Assembly (NCBI GenBank): GCA_017405805.1
Contig: JAFQZU010000005.1
Location: forward strand, 1-64,000
Source: Lachnospiraceae bacterium
GTDB taxonomy: Bacteria; Bacillota; Clostridia; Lachnospirales; Lachnospiraceae
Direction of reading: 5' to 3'
Length of the DNA stretch: 64,000 nt
Of the stretch, positions 8,631-16,741 are shown piece after piece. The position numbers and the translations under genes were made by a program. Under the pieces are notes generated by a model that was not told the origin of the DNA, did no database searches, and was given only the letters and a program-made list of their open reading frames with translations. Each line of letters starts with the position of its first letter. Position 1 is the first letter of the stretch.

Positions 8631-9485
8631 TTGAAGATCATCACGGCGAAGAGTGCCGGCTTTTGTTTTGGCGTGCAGCGCGCCGTCGACACGGTGTATG
8701 CGGAAGTGGAAAAGGGCGGTCCCATCTATACCTACGGTCCCATCATCCACAATGAGGAAGTGGTAGCCGACCTGGAAAGGAAAGGGGTAAAGGTCCTCGA
8801 AGAGGAGGAACTGGATCATCTTGACGGGAATATGCGGGGAACGGTCATCATCCGGTCCCACGGCGTATCCAGGGAAGTGGACGAGCGGCTCAGAGAGAGC
8901 GGACTGGGGTGCGTGGACGCCACCTGCCCCTTTGTGAAAAGGATCCACAGGATCGTGAGCGAAATGAGCGCGAAGGGCGCGCAGATCGTGATCATAGGCG
9001 ATCCCAGGCATCCGGAGGTGCGCGGCATTATGGGATGGGCCGATGGCCCCGTGACCGTGATCGAGAACCGGCAGCAGGCGGAGGATTTCCGCGCGCCGGA
9101 GGATGCGCAGATCTGCGTGGTGGCGCAGACCACCTTCAACGCAAACAAATTTAAAGAATTTGTTGCTATTTTAAAGGAAAGACGATACAATATCCAATGT
9201 ATGGATACTATCTGCAACGCCACCCAGGAGCGGCAGACCGAAGCGCGTGAGATCGCCGCCCGGGCAGACGTGATGATAGTGATAGGAGGCCGGAGCAGTT
9301 CCAATTCGGCAAAGCTCTTCGAGATCTGTAAAAAGGAGTGCCCCAGGACCTATTTCATACAGACGTGGCGTGACTTACATCTATCTCCAGCCGAAAATGA
9401 ACAGATGATAGGAATCACCGCGGGGGCATCGACCCCAAAGAATATCATTGAGGAGGTTCAAAATTATGTCAGAACAGACTTTTGA
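8631..9485 (+). CDS. ispH: 4-hydroxy-3-methylbut-2-enyl diphosphate reductase
   Basis: A 284-residue iron-sulfur enzyme that catalyses the last step of the MEP isoprenoid pathway, making IPP and DMAPP. The three cluster-ligand cysteines are visible in GFCFGV (residue 12), DATCPF and TICNAT, together with the substrate-binding SHG, TTF and SSNS segments. The start is TTG at 8631, preceded by GGAGGG. In many Clostridia IspH is fused to an S1 protein. Here the frame stops 20 bases into the S1 gene, which uses a different frame and its own AGGAGGT site, so the two are separate but coupled. Confidence 0.95.
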   Translation: MKIITAKSAGFCFGVQRAVDTVYAEVEKGGPIYTYGPIIHNEEVVADLERKGVKVLEEEELDHLDGNMRGTVIIRSHGVSREVDERLRESGLGCVDATCPFVKRIHRIVSEMSAKGAQIVIIGDPRHPEVRGIMGWADGPVTVIENRQQAEDFRAPEDAQICVVAQTTFNANKFKEFVAILKERRYNIQCMDTICNATQERQTEAREIAARADVMIVIGGRSSSNSAKLFEICKKECPRTYFIQTWRDLHLSPAENEQMIGITAGASTPKNIIEEVQNYVRTDF

Positions 9486-10626
9486 ACAAATGTTAGACGA
9501 GTCTTTTAAGACAATTCACACGGGGGAGGCAGTTGAAGGTTCCGTCATCGATGTCAAGCCTGATGAGGCAATCCTGAACATCGGTTACAAGTCCGACGGT
9601 GTACTTACGCGCAACGAATACACCAACGATCATTCCGTAGACCTGACTGAAGTGCTGCACATCGGCGACAAGCTTGAAGTCAAGGTCGTAAAAGTTAACG
9701 ACGGTGACGGCCAGGTCGTGCTCTCCTACAAGAGACTGGCTGCGGACCGCGGCAACAAGAGGATCGAGGAAGCGTACAACACCCACGAAGTGCTCACTGC
9801 GAAGGTCACACAGGTCCTTTCCGGCGGGCTCAGCGTTGTGGTGGAAGAGGTGAGAGTATTCATCCCTGCAAGCCTTGTTTCCGATACTTTCGAGAGAGAT
9901 CTGAGCAAGTATCTCGGCCAGGACATCGAGTTCGTGATCACCGAGTACAACCCTCACAGACGCAGATATATCGGCGACCGCAAACAGCTCCTTGTTGCGA
10001 GACGCCAGGAAATGCAGAAGAAGCTCTTTGAGACCATCAAGCCCGGCGACGTGGTGGAAGGCGTTGTCAAGAACATCACTGATTTCGGCGCTTTTGTCGA
10101 TCTGGGCGGCGCAGACGGCCTGCTTCACATCTCCGAGATGAGCTGGGGCCGCGTTGAGAATCCCAGGAAGGTATTCAAGGTCGGCGAGAAGCTTCGCGTC
10201 CTGATCAAGGATATCCAGGGCACCAAGATCGCTCTGTCCCTGAAGTTCCCCGATGAGAACCCCTGGGTCGGCGCAGCTGAGAAGTATGCGGCAGGCAATG
10301 TCGTCACCGGCAAAGTTGCCCGTATGACCGATTTCGGCGCTTTCGTAGAGCTCGAGCCCGGAATTGACGCCCTGCTTCATGTATCCCAGATCGCCAGAGA
10401 GCACATCGAGAAGCCCTCTGACGTTCTCAAGGTCGGCGATGAAGTCACCGCGAAGATCGTTGACTTCAACGAAGACAACAACAAGATCAGCCTGAGCGTC
10501 AAGCAGCTTCTGATCGAGGAAGAGAGAGCCAGACGTGCAGCTGAGCGCGCAAAGGAAGATGCTGATGTAGCTTCCGTCGATGTAGACGCTTACATCGCAG
10601 CACATCAGGATGACGAGGAGATGTAA
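9466..10626 (+). CDS. rpsA: S1 RNA-binding domain protein (RpsA-like)
   Basis: A 386-residue protein with four S1/OB-fold repeats: about residues 15-85, 100-165, 190-260 and 275-345. The last two are the most typical ([23 protein letters not shown], shortened here, and [13 protein letters not shown]). The C-terminus is a charged tail. It is shorter than Gram-negative S1 (six repeats) and matches the Firmicute S1-like protein that binds mRNA on or near the ribosome. The start at 9466 is chosen because AGGAGGT lies 8 bases upstream; an upstream in-frame ATG at 9448 lacks a site. It overlaps the end of ispH by 20 bases in another frame. A strong terminator follows at 10657. Confidence 0.9.
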   Translation: MSEQTFEQMLDESFKTIHTGEAVEGSVIDVKPDEAILNIGYKSDGVLTRNEYTNDHSVDLTEVLHIGDKLEVKVVKVNDGDGQVVLSYKRLAADRGNKRIEEAYNTHEVLTAKVTQVLSGGLSVVVEEVRVFIPASLVSDTFERDLSKYLGQDIEFVITEYNPHRRRYIGDRKQLLVARRQEMQKKLFETIKPGDVVEGVVKNITDFGAFVDLGGADGLLHISEMSWGRVENPRKVFKVGEKLRVLIKDIQGTKIALSLKFPDENPWVGAAEKYAAGNVVTGKVARMTDFGAFVELEPGIDALLHVSQIAREHIEKPSDVLKVGDEVTAKIVDFNEDNNKISLSVKQLLIEEERARRAAERAKEDADVASVDVDAYIAAHQDDEEM

Positions 10627-10656
10627 TTCTCTTTTCGAAAAATGAAAGACTTAACA

Positions 10657-10690
10657 GAGGGCTGCCATACCTGGTATGGCAGCCCTTTTC
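10657..10690 (+). terminator. Intrinsic terminator after the S1 gene
   Basis: GGGCTGCCATACC (10659-10671) and GGTATGGCAGCCC (10673-10685) form a near-perfect palindrome followed by TTTTCTT. It ends the cmk-ispH-S1 transcript. The converging minus-strand gene stops 10 bases further on; on that strand no T-run follows the stem directly. Confidence 0.85.
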
Positions 10691-10699
10691 TTATGGAGC

Positions 10700-11806
10700 T
10701 TATGGATTCATGATGTGGGAGAGCACGTAGGAGGCGTACTCCGAGAGGAAATGGCGGTCCTTCTTGTACTCGTCGGTCAGCTCGAAGTAGATGGCGGGAT
10801 CTTCGTAGGAACGCTTGAAAAAGGGCGTCCGGAACAGGTCCCACTGCGGGAGGTAGGTCCCCTGCCTGCGGGTGTAGCAGGTCTCGGGCCGCGCCTGTAT
10901 GCGGTGGCTTTTTTCCACATAGCGCGCAAGGTTTTTGTGGATCGCCATGTCCTCCACCGGGAGAAAATAGTAGTCCTTGTATCCCGCGTAAAAATATTTC
11001 AGCTCGCCGGTGAAAAGAGGCACCTTCAGAATTCCTTCCCCGCCGTCGATCTTTATGTAGCAGCGGTCCGCGCCCGCATATATCGGGGCGGGAAGCGGGA
11101 TCGCAGTCCGGAAGAAGAGGAACAGTTCCTCCCCGGGGGTGCCGTCGTAATCCGTGTAAGCGTTTGCCTGGGCACGGCGGATCTGCAGCGGCAGAGAGGG
11201 GAGCTTCGCATAGACCATGACGGCGCTCAGGCAGGCGAGCCCGCACAGATCCGCCTCGTTGTGGCCGGTGAGCCGGTCGAAGAGAGCGGGGGACTGGCTG
11301 GCAATGAACTGTCGGTAGTCCTTTATGAGGTCTTTACCCGCCGACGCCTCAGTCCTGCCGGTCCCGAGAAAGGCCTCCACGGTCTGCTGCCGGTAATCGG
11401 GAAGTCCCAGCAGGCGTCTCGCGGGCTTGAGTATACGGTACAGGTCCACGGAATCCATTCTGCTGAGCGTATCCTCCAGACCGCACGCCGCGATCCTCTC
11501 CTTTATAAAGGGAAGATCAAAGCGGTCCCCGTTGTAGTGGACCAGCGCGTCATAAGACGACGAGAAGATGAGGAAGGAGGAGAGCACCTCCTTTTCCTCC
11601 AGGCCTGTCTGGTCAAACCACTGAATGAGGTTCCAGGACCGGTTTCCCTCCTGCCTGTACAGGCAGCCGATCAGATAGATCCTGTCCTTTGCGGCGCTCA
11701 GGCCTGTCGTTTCGATATCCAGAAAGATCGTGCGGTCGGGCGCGGTCATCTCGTCGAGAAGACGGGTGTCCGCATTGATGTCGACCGGTTTGCTGATTAT
11801 ACGCAT
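10700..11806 (-). CDS. YprB-like RNase H-fold exonuclease
   Basis: A 368-residue protein whose N-terminal ~200 residues form a DEDD-type 3'-5' exonuclease domain: FLDIETTGL (the first D and E), HYNGDRFDLPF (second D), then LTGHNEADLCGL (final D). This is the ribonuclease H-like domain of the B. subtilis YprB family. The C-terminal part has TPR-like or otherwise undefined sequence rich in Tyr and aromatic residues, seen in the family. The target is not known and a nucleic-acid maintenance role is inferred. It is a single gene, convergent with the S1 gene and divergent from thrC. Confidence 0.75.
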   Translation of the reverse strand: MRIISKPVDINADTRLLDEMTAPDRTIFLDIETTGLSAAKDRIYLIGCLYRQEGNRSWNLIQWFDQTGLEEKEVLSSFLIFSSSYDALVHYNGDRFDLPFIKERIAACGLEDTLSRMDSVDLYRILKPARRLLGLPDYRQQTVEAFLGTGRTEASAGKDLIKDYRQFIASQSPALFDRLTGHNEADLCGLACLSAVMVYAKLPSLPLQIRRAQANAYTDYDGTPGEELFLFFRTAIPLPAPIYAGADRCYIKIDGGEGILKVPLFTGELKYFYAGYKDYYFLPVEDMAIHKNLARYVEKSHRIQARPETCYTRRQGTYLPQWDLFRTPFFKRSYEDPAIYFELTDEYKKDRHFLSEYASYVLSHIMNP

Positions 11807-12016
11807 AGCTGTACCCTGTTCTGCATCTGTTTTTGTGCCGGGACGGCGGTTCTTTTTTTTCAGTTTACCATATTTTGCCGCTCTGCGGATACGGGCCCGT
11901 CAAAACATATGCCGCCGCGGATCCGCAAAAATAGCAAACTCTTTTTGTAAAGACGTGAGGTTTGTGTTACACTGTTCCCCGTAGATGCAAAATGACAAGC
12001 AAAAGGACGGTACGCA
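11807..12016. promoter_or_regulatory. Divergent intergenic region yprB-like/thrC with thrC promoter
   Basis: A sigma-A like promoter for thrC is visible: TTGTAA (11945-11950), a 17-base spacer and TACACT (11968-11973), with transcription expected near 11980. A 10-bp perfect palindrome ACGGGCCCGT lies near 11888-11897 with GC-rich partial repeats (TGCGGAT and GCGGATCCGC) around it. These could be operators, but no known regulator motif is recognised. No T-box or threonine leader peptide is evident. Confidence 0.55.
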
Positions 12017-13510
12017 ATGGAAAGAAAAGAGATCCTCTACAAGAGCACGCGCTCTGACAGCGCCCCTATCAGCGCCTCGCAGGCAATCCTCAAGGGACTT
12101 GCCGACGACGGCGGCCTCTTCGTACCCGTTAACATACCCGCGCTCGATAAAACTCCCGCGGAACTCGCGGCCATGGACTACCGCGGCGTGGCTTACGAAG
12201 TGATGAAGCTTTGGCTGACGGACTTTACCGAAAAGGAACTTCGGCACTGCATCGACAGCGCCTATGACAGCAAGTTCGACGTGCCCGAGATCGCGCCCCT
12301 CAAAGAGACTTCCGACGCCTTTTATCTGGAGCTCTTCCACGGCGCCACCATCGCTTTCAAGGACATGGCGCTCTCCATTCTCCCGCATCTGATGATCACC
12401 TCCGCGGCCAAGAACAAGGCGGAGAACGAGATCGTGATCCTGACCGCCACCAGCGGGGATACCGGAAAAGCGGCGCTCGCCGGTTTTGCCGACGTGAAGG
12501 GGACGAGGATCATCGTCTTTTATCCCAAGGACGGCGTCTCCTCCATCCAGGAGCGGCAGATGGTCACCCAGAAGGGAGACAACACCTGCGTGATCGGCAT
12601 ACGCGGCAATTTTGACGACGCGCAGACCGGCGTGAAAAAGATCTTTACGGATCCCGCGCTCAAAGAGGAGATGGCCTCGCACGGCTTCCAGTTCTCCTCG
12701 GCAAATTCGATCAATATCGGGCGCCTCGTGCCGCAGATCGTTTACTACGTTTACGCCTATACCAGACTTTTGAAGGACGGCAGGATCAAAGAAGGCGGAA
12801 AGGTGAACTACGTCGTTCCCACCGGAAACTTCGGCAATATCCTGGCCGCATATTATGCCGGCCGCATGGGCCTTCCCGTCGGAAAGCTCATCTGCGCGTC
12901 CAATTCCAACAAGGTCCTCTTCGATTTCTTCGAGACCGGCACCTATGACAGGAACCGCCCGTTCATCCTGACGAGCTCTCCTTCCATGGATATCCTGATC
13001 TCCAGCAATCTCGAGCGTCTTCTCTATCATGTGAGCGGAGACGACGCGGGCGTGGACGGCCGTCTTATGAACGAGCTTTCCAGGACCGGACGATACAGCG
13101 TGACCGATTCCATGCGCGAGGCCATGAAGGATTTTGCCGGCGGCTACGCCACGGAGGAGGAGACCTTCGAGGAGATCCGCACGGTATACGAGAAGGATCA
13201 GTATGTGATCGATCCGCACACGGCGGTCGCCTCTGCCGTCTACAGGCGCTATAAAAAAGAGACAGGAGACGATACACTGTCCGTGATCGCCTCCACGGCC
13301 AGCCCTTTCAAATTTGAGAGCGCGGTCATGAAGGCCCTCGGCCAGCCTGCCGATCTGGACGATCTGGAGCTGGCGGACCGCCTGAGCGAGATCGCGGGCG
13401 TCAAGGTGCCCGAAGCCGTCTCCGGACTGCGGGGCGCAGAGGTGAGGCATAAAACGGTATGCGGCAAGGACGGCATGGAGAAAGAAGTGCGCCGCTTCCT
13501 CGGCATGTAA
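12017..13510 (+). CDS. thrC: Threonine synthase
   Basis: A 497-residue PLP enzyme that converts O-phospho-L-homoserine to threonine. The N-terminal motif DDGGLFVP, the PLP lysine in ATIAFKDMALS, the SGDTGKAAL phosphate-binding loop, and TGNFGNILA are all typical. The length and the N-terminal domain place it with the longer, SAM-insensitive class found in bacteria and fungi. An AAAAGGA site precedes the ATG. It is followed 42 bases later by an M24 aminopeptidase. Other threonine genes (thrA, thrB) are not in the window. Confidence 0.95.
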   Translation: MERKEILYKSTRSDSAPISASQAILKGLADDGGLFVPVNIPALDKTPAELAAMDYRGVAYEVMKLWLTDFTEKELRHCIDSAYDSKFDVPEIAPLKETSDAFYLELFHGATIAFKDMALSILPHLMITSAAKNKAENEIVILTATSGDTGKAALAGFADVKGTRIIVFYPKDGVSSIQERQMVTQKGDNTCVIGIRGNFDDAQTGVKKIFTDPALKEEMASHGFQFSSANSINIGRLVPQIVYYVYAYTRLLKDGRIKEGGKVNYVVPTGNFGNILAAYYAGRMGLPVGKLICASNSNKVLFDFFETGTYDRNRPFILTSSPSMDILISSNLERLLYHVSGDDAGVDGRLMNELSRTGRYSVTDSMREAMKDFAGGYATEEETFEEIRTVYEKDQYVIDPHTAVASAVYRRYKKETGDDTLSVIASTASPFKFESAVMKALGQPADLDDLELADRLSEIAGVKVPEAVSGLRGAEVRHKTVCGKDGMEKEVRRFLGM

Positions 13511-13552
13511 GGACAGGACAAAGATAAAAGCTATAGGAGTACAGGAAAGGTT

Positions 13553-15373
13553 ATGGCAGCAGAAGCAGTCAGGGCGAGAATCACGGCCCTGCGGGCATTG
13601 ATGGAAGAGAGCGGGATCGACTGGTTTCTGATCCCGACGGAGGATTATCACAGATCCGAATACGTTGCGGATTTTTTTAAGACAAGGGAATTTTTCAGCG
13701 GGTTTACCGGCTCCGCGGGAACCCTTCTGGTCGGCCGCACGGAGGCGGCCCTGTGGGCGGACGGAAGATACTTCGTCCAGGCGGAGCGCGAACTGCAGGG
13801 TTCGGGCATTGCCCTGATGAAGATGCAGGAGCCCGGGGTCCCCACCATACTTGGGTTTTTGAAGGAAAAGGTGCCGGCCGGCGGCGTGCTGGCTTTTGAC
13901 GGGCGCTGCATCAGCGCCGCCCAGGCTGAGGAATACAAAAAAGCTCTTGAGGGACGCGGCGCGGCCCTCAGGACGGATCTGGATCCCGCGGACGGGATCT
14001 GGACGGACCGCCCGTCCATGCCCTCCAGCCCCGTCTTCATTCTGGATACGGAGTACACGGGGGAAAGCGCGTCGGAGAAGCTCGCGCGGCTGCGGGGCGC
14101 CATGGCGGAAAAGGAGTGCACTGCCTTCTTTACCGGCAGACTGGACGAGATCATGTGGCTCTTCAACATCCGCGGCGGAGATGTGGAATGCAACCCCGTT
14201 GCGCTCAGCTACGCCTTCTGCGGAGAGAAGGACCAGTATCTGTTCCTGCAGGAATCGGAAAAGACCCCGGCGCTGGACGAATACTGCCGCGAGAACGGGA
14301 TCACCGTGCTCCCCTATGAGAGCGTCGCGGACTTCCTGAGAGAGTATCCCTACGCCGGCAATGTCCTGTGTGATCCCGCGCAGACGGGCAGCCTGGCCTA
14401 CGGGATCATCAAGGACGCGCTTGCGGGCAGAAGCTGCGGCCGCATCGTGGATCACAGAAGTCCTCTCGAGGATTTCAAAGCGGTCAAAAACGACACGGAG
14501 ATGCGCCATCTTCGCGCCTGCTACAAGGCTGACAGCGCCGCGGTCTGCCGCTTTATCAAAGAGGTCACTTCCCGCGTCGCGAAGGGAGAGAAGCTGACGG
14601 AGATGGGCGCTGCTGACATCATGGACGGCAAGCGCCGGGAGATCGCGGATTATCTGGATCTCTCCTTTGAGACGATCTCCGCCTACGGGCCCAACGCCGC
14701 GATGATGCACTACAGCGCGACCCCCGAAAACAATTCGCCCCTTGCGCCCGAAGGCATGCTTCTGGTCGATTCCGGCGGACAGTATAAGAGCGGGACGACC
14801 GATGTTACAAGAACCTTTGCGCTGGGCCCCGTGACAGAGGCCATGCGCCGCCATTACACGCTGACGGCCGAGAGCAATCTGCAGCTTCTGGATGCGGTCT
14901 TCATGGACGGCTGCTGCGGTGCCAATCTGGATATCCTGGCGAGAGGCCCTCTGTGGAAGGCAGGGATCGACTACAAGTGCGGCACCGGACACGGGATCGG
15001 TTTTGTACTGAATGTACACGAGACGCCGCCCTCCATCCGCTGGAGATTCGGAGGAGGCGGGGAGTCGAGGCCCCTTGCGCCCGGCATGATCGTCTCGGAC
15101 GAGCCCGGCGTGTATCTGGAAGGGCAGTACGGCATCCGCATCGAGACCATCCTGGAGGTGCGGGAGAAGACCGTGAACAGCGACGGCCGTTTCCTGTGCT
15201 TTGCACCGCTGACGCTGGTGCCGCTCGACAGGGCGCTCCTGGATCCGGAGGTGCTGACTTCGTCCGGCAGGGAGATCCTCAACCGCTACCACGAGCTGGT
15301 GCGGCGGGAGATCGGCCCGCTCCTTTTTGGAGAAGACGCGAAATGGCTGCAGGAACAGACGGAGCCGCTGTGA
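13553..15373 (+). CDS. Xaa-Pro aminopeptidase (M24B, three-domain)
   Basis: A 606-residue metallopeptidase that removes an N-terminal residue preceding proline. Two creatinase-N-like domains (about 1-300) come before the pita-bread catalytic domain. Metal and catalytic residues are visible in LLVDSGGQY, GTTDVTRTF, GTGHGIGF, SDEPGVY and GIRIET, which matches the Asp-Asp-His-Glu-Glu ligand set. The length agrees with the aminopeptidase P type of Clostridia and eukaryotes (around 600) rather than the shorter PepQ class. It is cytosolic, without a signal peptide. The next transcript is the 6S-like RNA. Confidence 0.92.
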   Translation: MAAEAVRARITALRALMEESGIDWFLIPTEDYHRSEYVADFFKTREFFSGFTGSAGTLLVGRTEAALWADGRYFVQAERELQGSGIALMKMQEPGVPTILGFLKEKVPAGGVLAFDGRCISAAQAEEYKKALEGRGAALRTDLDPADGIWTDRPSMPSSPVFILDTEYTGESASEKLARLRGAMAEKECTAFFTGRLDEIMWLFNIRGGDVECNPVALSYAFCGEKDQYLFLQESEKTPALDEYCRENGITVLPYESVADFLREYPYAGNVLCDPAQTGSLAYGIIKDALAGRSCGRIVDHRSPLEDFKAVKNDTEMRHLRACYKADSAAVCRFIKEVTSRVAKGEKLTEMGAADIMDGKRREIADYLDLSFETISAYGPNAAMMHYSATPENNSPLAPEGMLLVDSGGQYKSGTTDVTRTFALGPVTEAMRRHYTLTAESNLQLLDAVFMDGCCGANLDILARGPLWKAGIDYKCGTGHGIGFVLNVHETPPSIRWRFGGGGESRPLAPGMIVSDEPGVYLEGQYGIRIETILEVREKTVNSDGRFLCFAPLTLVPLDRALLDPEVLTSSGREILNRYHELVRREIGPLLFGEDAKWLQEQTEPL

Positions 15374-15384
15374 GCGCCTTGTAC

Positions 15385-15414
15385 TTGTGCAGCAAGCAGG
15401 TGATATGGTATAAT
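15385..15414 (+). promoter_or_regulatory. Promoter of the 6S-like RNA
   Basis: TTGTGC (15385-15390), an 18-base spacer and TATAAT (15409-15414) place transcription start near 15421, exactly where the closing stem of the structured RNA begins. Confidence 0.65.
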
Positions 15415-15420
15415 GTTTTC

Positions 15421-15608
15421 ACCTGAAATATCATAAATTCCGCTATTTTGAACCTACAATTACTTTAAACGGGAATCTCATATTGCTCTTGCGGCTGTCA
15501 TGCCTCCGGCGTTCATCGCCGTCAGTGGAAGACAAAAGCATTAGCTGCGGACACCCACCTGGCATGCGTGCTAGGAGTCAAAATGCGGAACGATGTTTCA
15601 GGCTTTTT
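15421..15608 (+). ncRNA. ssrS: Probable 6S RNA (ssrS)
   Basis: About 188 bases form one long rod. The ends pair: CCTGAAATATC (15422-15432) with GATGTTTCAGG (15592-15602). A second stem follows: CCGC-T-ATTTTGA (15440-15451) with TCAAAATGCGG (15578-15588). The right end runs into CTTTTT, giving a terminator. Between them lies a large, weakly paired central region and an apical GC-rich hairpin near 15511-15533. Length, end pairing, central bubble and position outside any protein fit 6S RNA, which binds sigma-A RNA polymerase in stationary phase. The identification comes from architecture; no alignment was possible. Confidence 0.68.
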
Positions 15609-15630
15609 CACGTGTCTGACGGTTTATTCG

Positions 15631-15657
15631 CTGCCGCTCAGCCTCCGGCTGCGGCAG
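15631..15657 (+). other. Strong hairpin in the pheS leader
   Basis: CTGCCG (15631-15636) pairs with CGGCAG (15652-15657) and, inside it, CAGCC (15639-15643) pairs with GGCTG (15647-15651) with a 2-base bulge and a 3-base loop. No T-run follows. It lies 28 bases before the chosen pheS start. A T-box stem or the T-box consensus is not present, so phenylalanine control by that route is not supported. Confidence 0.5.
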
Positions 15658-15685
15658 ATAATATAACAGAATGGAGAAGAAACCT

Positions 15686-16708
15686 ATGATGATGGAACAA
15701 CTGGAAAAGATCAGGGAGGAAGCCCGCAGGCAGATCGAGGAGATCGATTCCCTGGAAAAGCTCAATGAGATCCGCGTCAGCATCCTCGGCAAGAAAGGAA
15801 CGCTCACCGGGATCCTCAAGGGTATGAAGGACGTCCCCAAGGAAGAGCGCCCCAAGGTCGGACAGATGGTGAACGAGGCGAGAGAGCAGATCGAGAGCAC
15901 GATCGCCGCGGCGCAAAAGAGCATTGAGCGGAAGGTCCTCGAGGAGAGGCTCAAAAAGGAGAAGATCGACGTGACGCTCCCCGCGAGAAGGTTCGAGCCC
16001 GGCCACAGCCATCCCAATATTGTGGCCCTCAGAGAGCTGGAGAGGATCTTCGTCGGCATGGGATACGAGGTCATGGAAGGACCTGAGATCGAGAAGGATT
16101 ACTATAACTTCGAAGCCCTGAACATTCCGGACGGCCACCCCGCAAAGGACGAGCAGGATACTTTCTATATCAACGGGGATATCCTCCTCCGCACCCAGAC
16201 GTCCTCCACGCAGATCCACGCCATGGAGAGCGGCAGGATCCCGATCCGCATGATCGCGCCCGGCCGTGTTTACAGATCCGACGCCGTGGACGCCACCCAC
16301 TCCCCTACGTTCCATCAGGTGGAAGGCCTCGTCGTGGACAAAGGCATCACGTTTGCGGACCTCAAGGGCACCCTGGCCGAGTTCGCCCGCCAGCTGTTCG
16401 GCGAGGACACGAAAGTCCGCTTCCGCCCCCATCATTTCCCTTTCACCGAGCCCAGCGCCGAGATGGACGTAAGCTGCTTCAAGTGCGGCGGCAAGGGCTG
16501 CAGCTTCTGCAAAGGCGAGGGATGGATCGAGATCCTCGGCTGCGGCATGGTGCACCCTCATGTATTTGAGATGAGCGGCATCGATCCGGAGGAATACACC
16601 GGTTTTGCCTTCGGCGTCGGCCTCGAGCGCATCGCGCTCCTTAAGTACGGTATCGATGACATGCGCCTGCTTTATGAGAACGACATCCGTTTCCTGAAGC
16701 AGTTCTGA
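15686..16708 (+). CDS. pheS: Phenylalanine-tRNA ligase alpha subunit
   Basis: A 340-residue catalytic subunit of the alpha2-beta2 enzyme that charges tRNA-Phe. An N-terminal coiled coil (about 1-85) is followed by the class II core: motif 2 region (RTQTSSTQIHAM, RVYRSDAVDATHSPTFHQVEG) and motif 3 (GFAFGVGLERIALLKYG). A CxxCxGKGCxFC-like cluster near residues 265-280 is the known Firmicute insertion. The ATG at 15671 is in frame, but GGAGAAG sits 6 bases before the ATG at 15686, which is preferred. pheT follows after 33 bases. Confidence 0.95.
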   Translation: MMMEQLEKIREEARRQIEEIDSLEKLNEIRVSILGKKGTLTGILKGMKDVPKEERPKVGQMVNEAREQIESTIAAAQKSIERKVLEERLKKEKIDVTLPARRFEPGHSHPNIVALRELERIFVGMGYEVMEGPEIEKDYYNFEALNIPDGHPAKDEQDTFYINGDILLRTQTSSTQIHAMESGRIPIRMIAPGRVYRSDAVDATHSPTFHQVEGLVVDKGITFADLKGTLAEFARQLFGEDTKVRFRPHHFPFTEPSAEMDVSCFKCGGKGCSFCKGEGWIEILGCGMVHPHVFEMSGIDPEEYTGFAFGVGLERIALLKYGIDDMRLLYENDIRFLKQF

Positions 16709-16741
16709 TAATCGAGAGGGATTGAGAGGTAAGAGCAGATT

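Noticed and set aside
11900..15292. 1130-codon antisense open frame opposite thrC and the M24 peptidase
   Set aside because: Composition mirrors the GC-rich sense genes (Arg/His/Gly-rich), no start signal or known domain; a shadow caused by codon bias. The same holds for the 878-codon frame opposite alaS (41416-44052).
15374..15685. T-box riboswitch upstream of pheS
   Set aside because: No AGGGTGG-type T-box or specifier stem was found; the region is better explained by a 6S-like RNA and a simple hairpin. The leader of glyS-alaS (39863-39927) also lacks a T-box.
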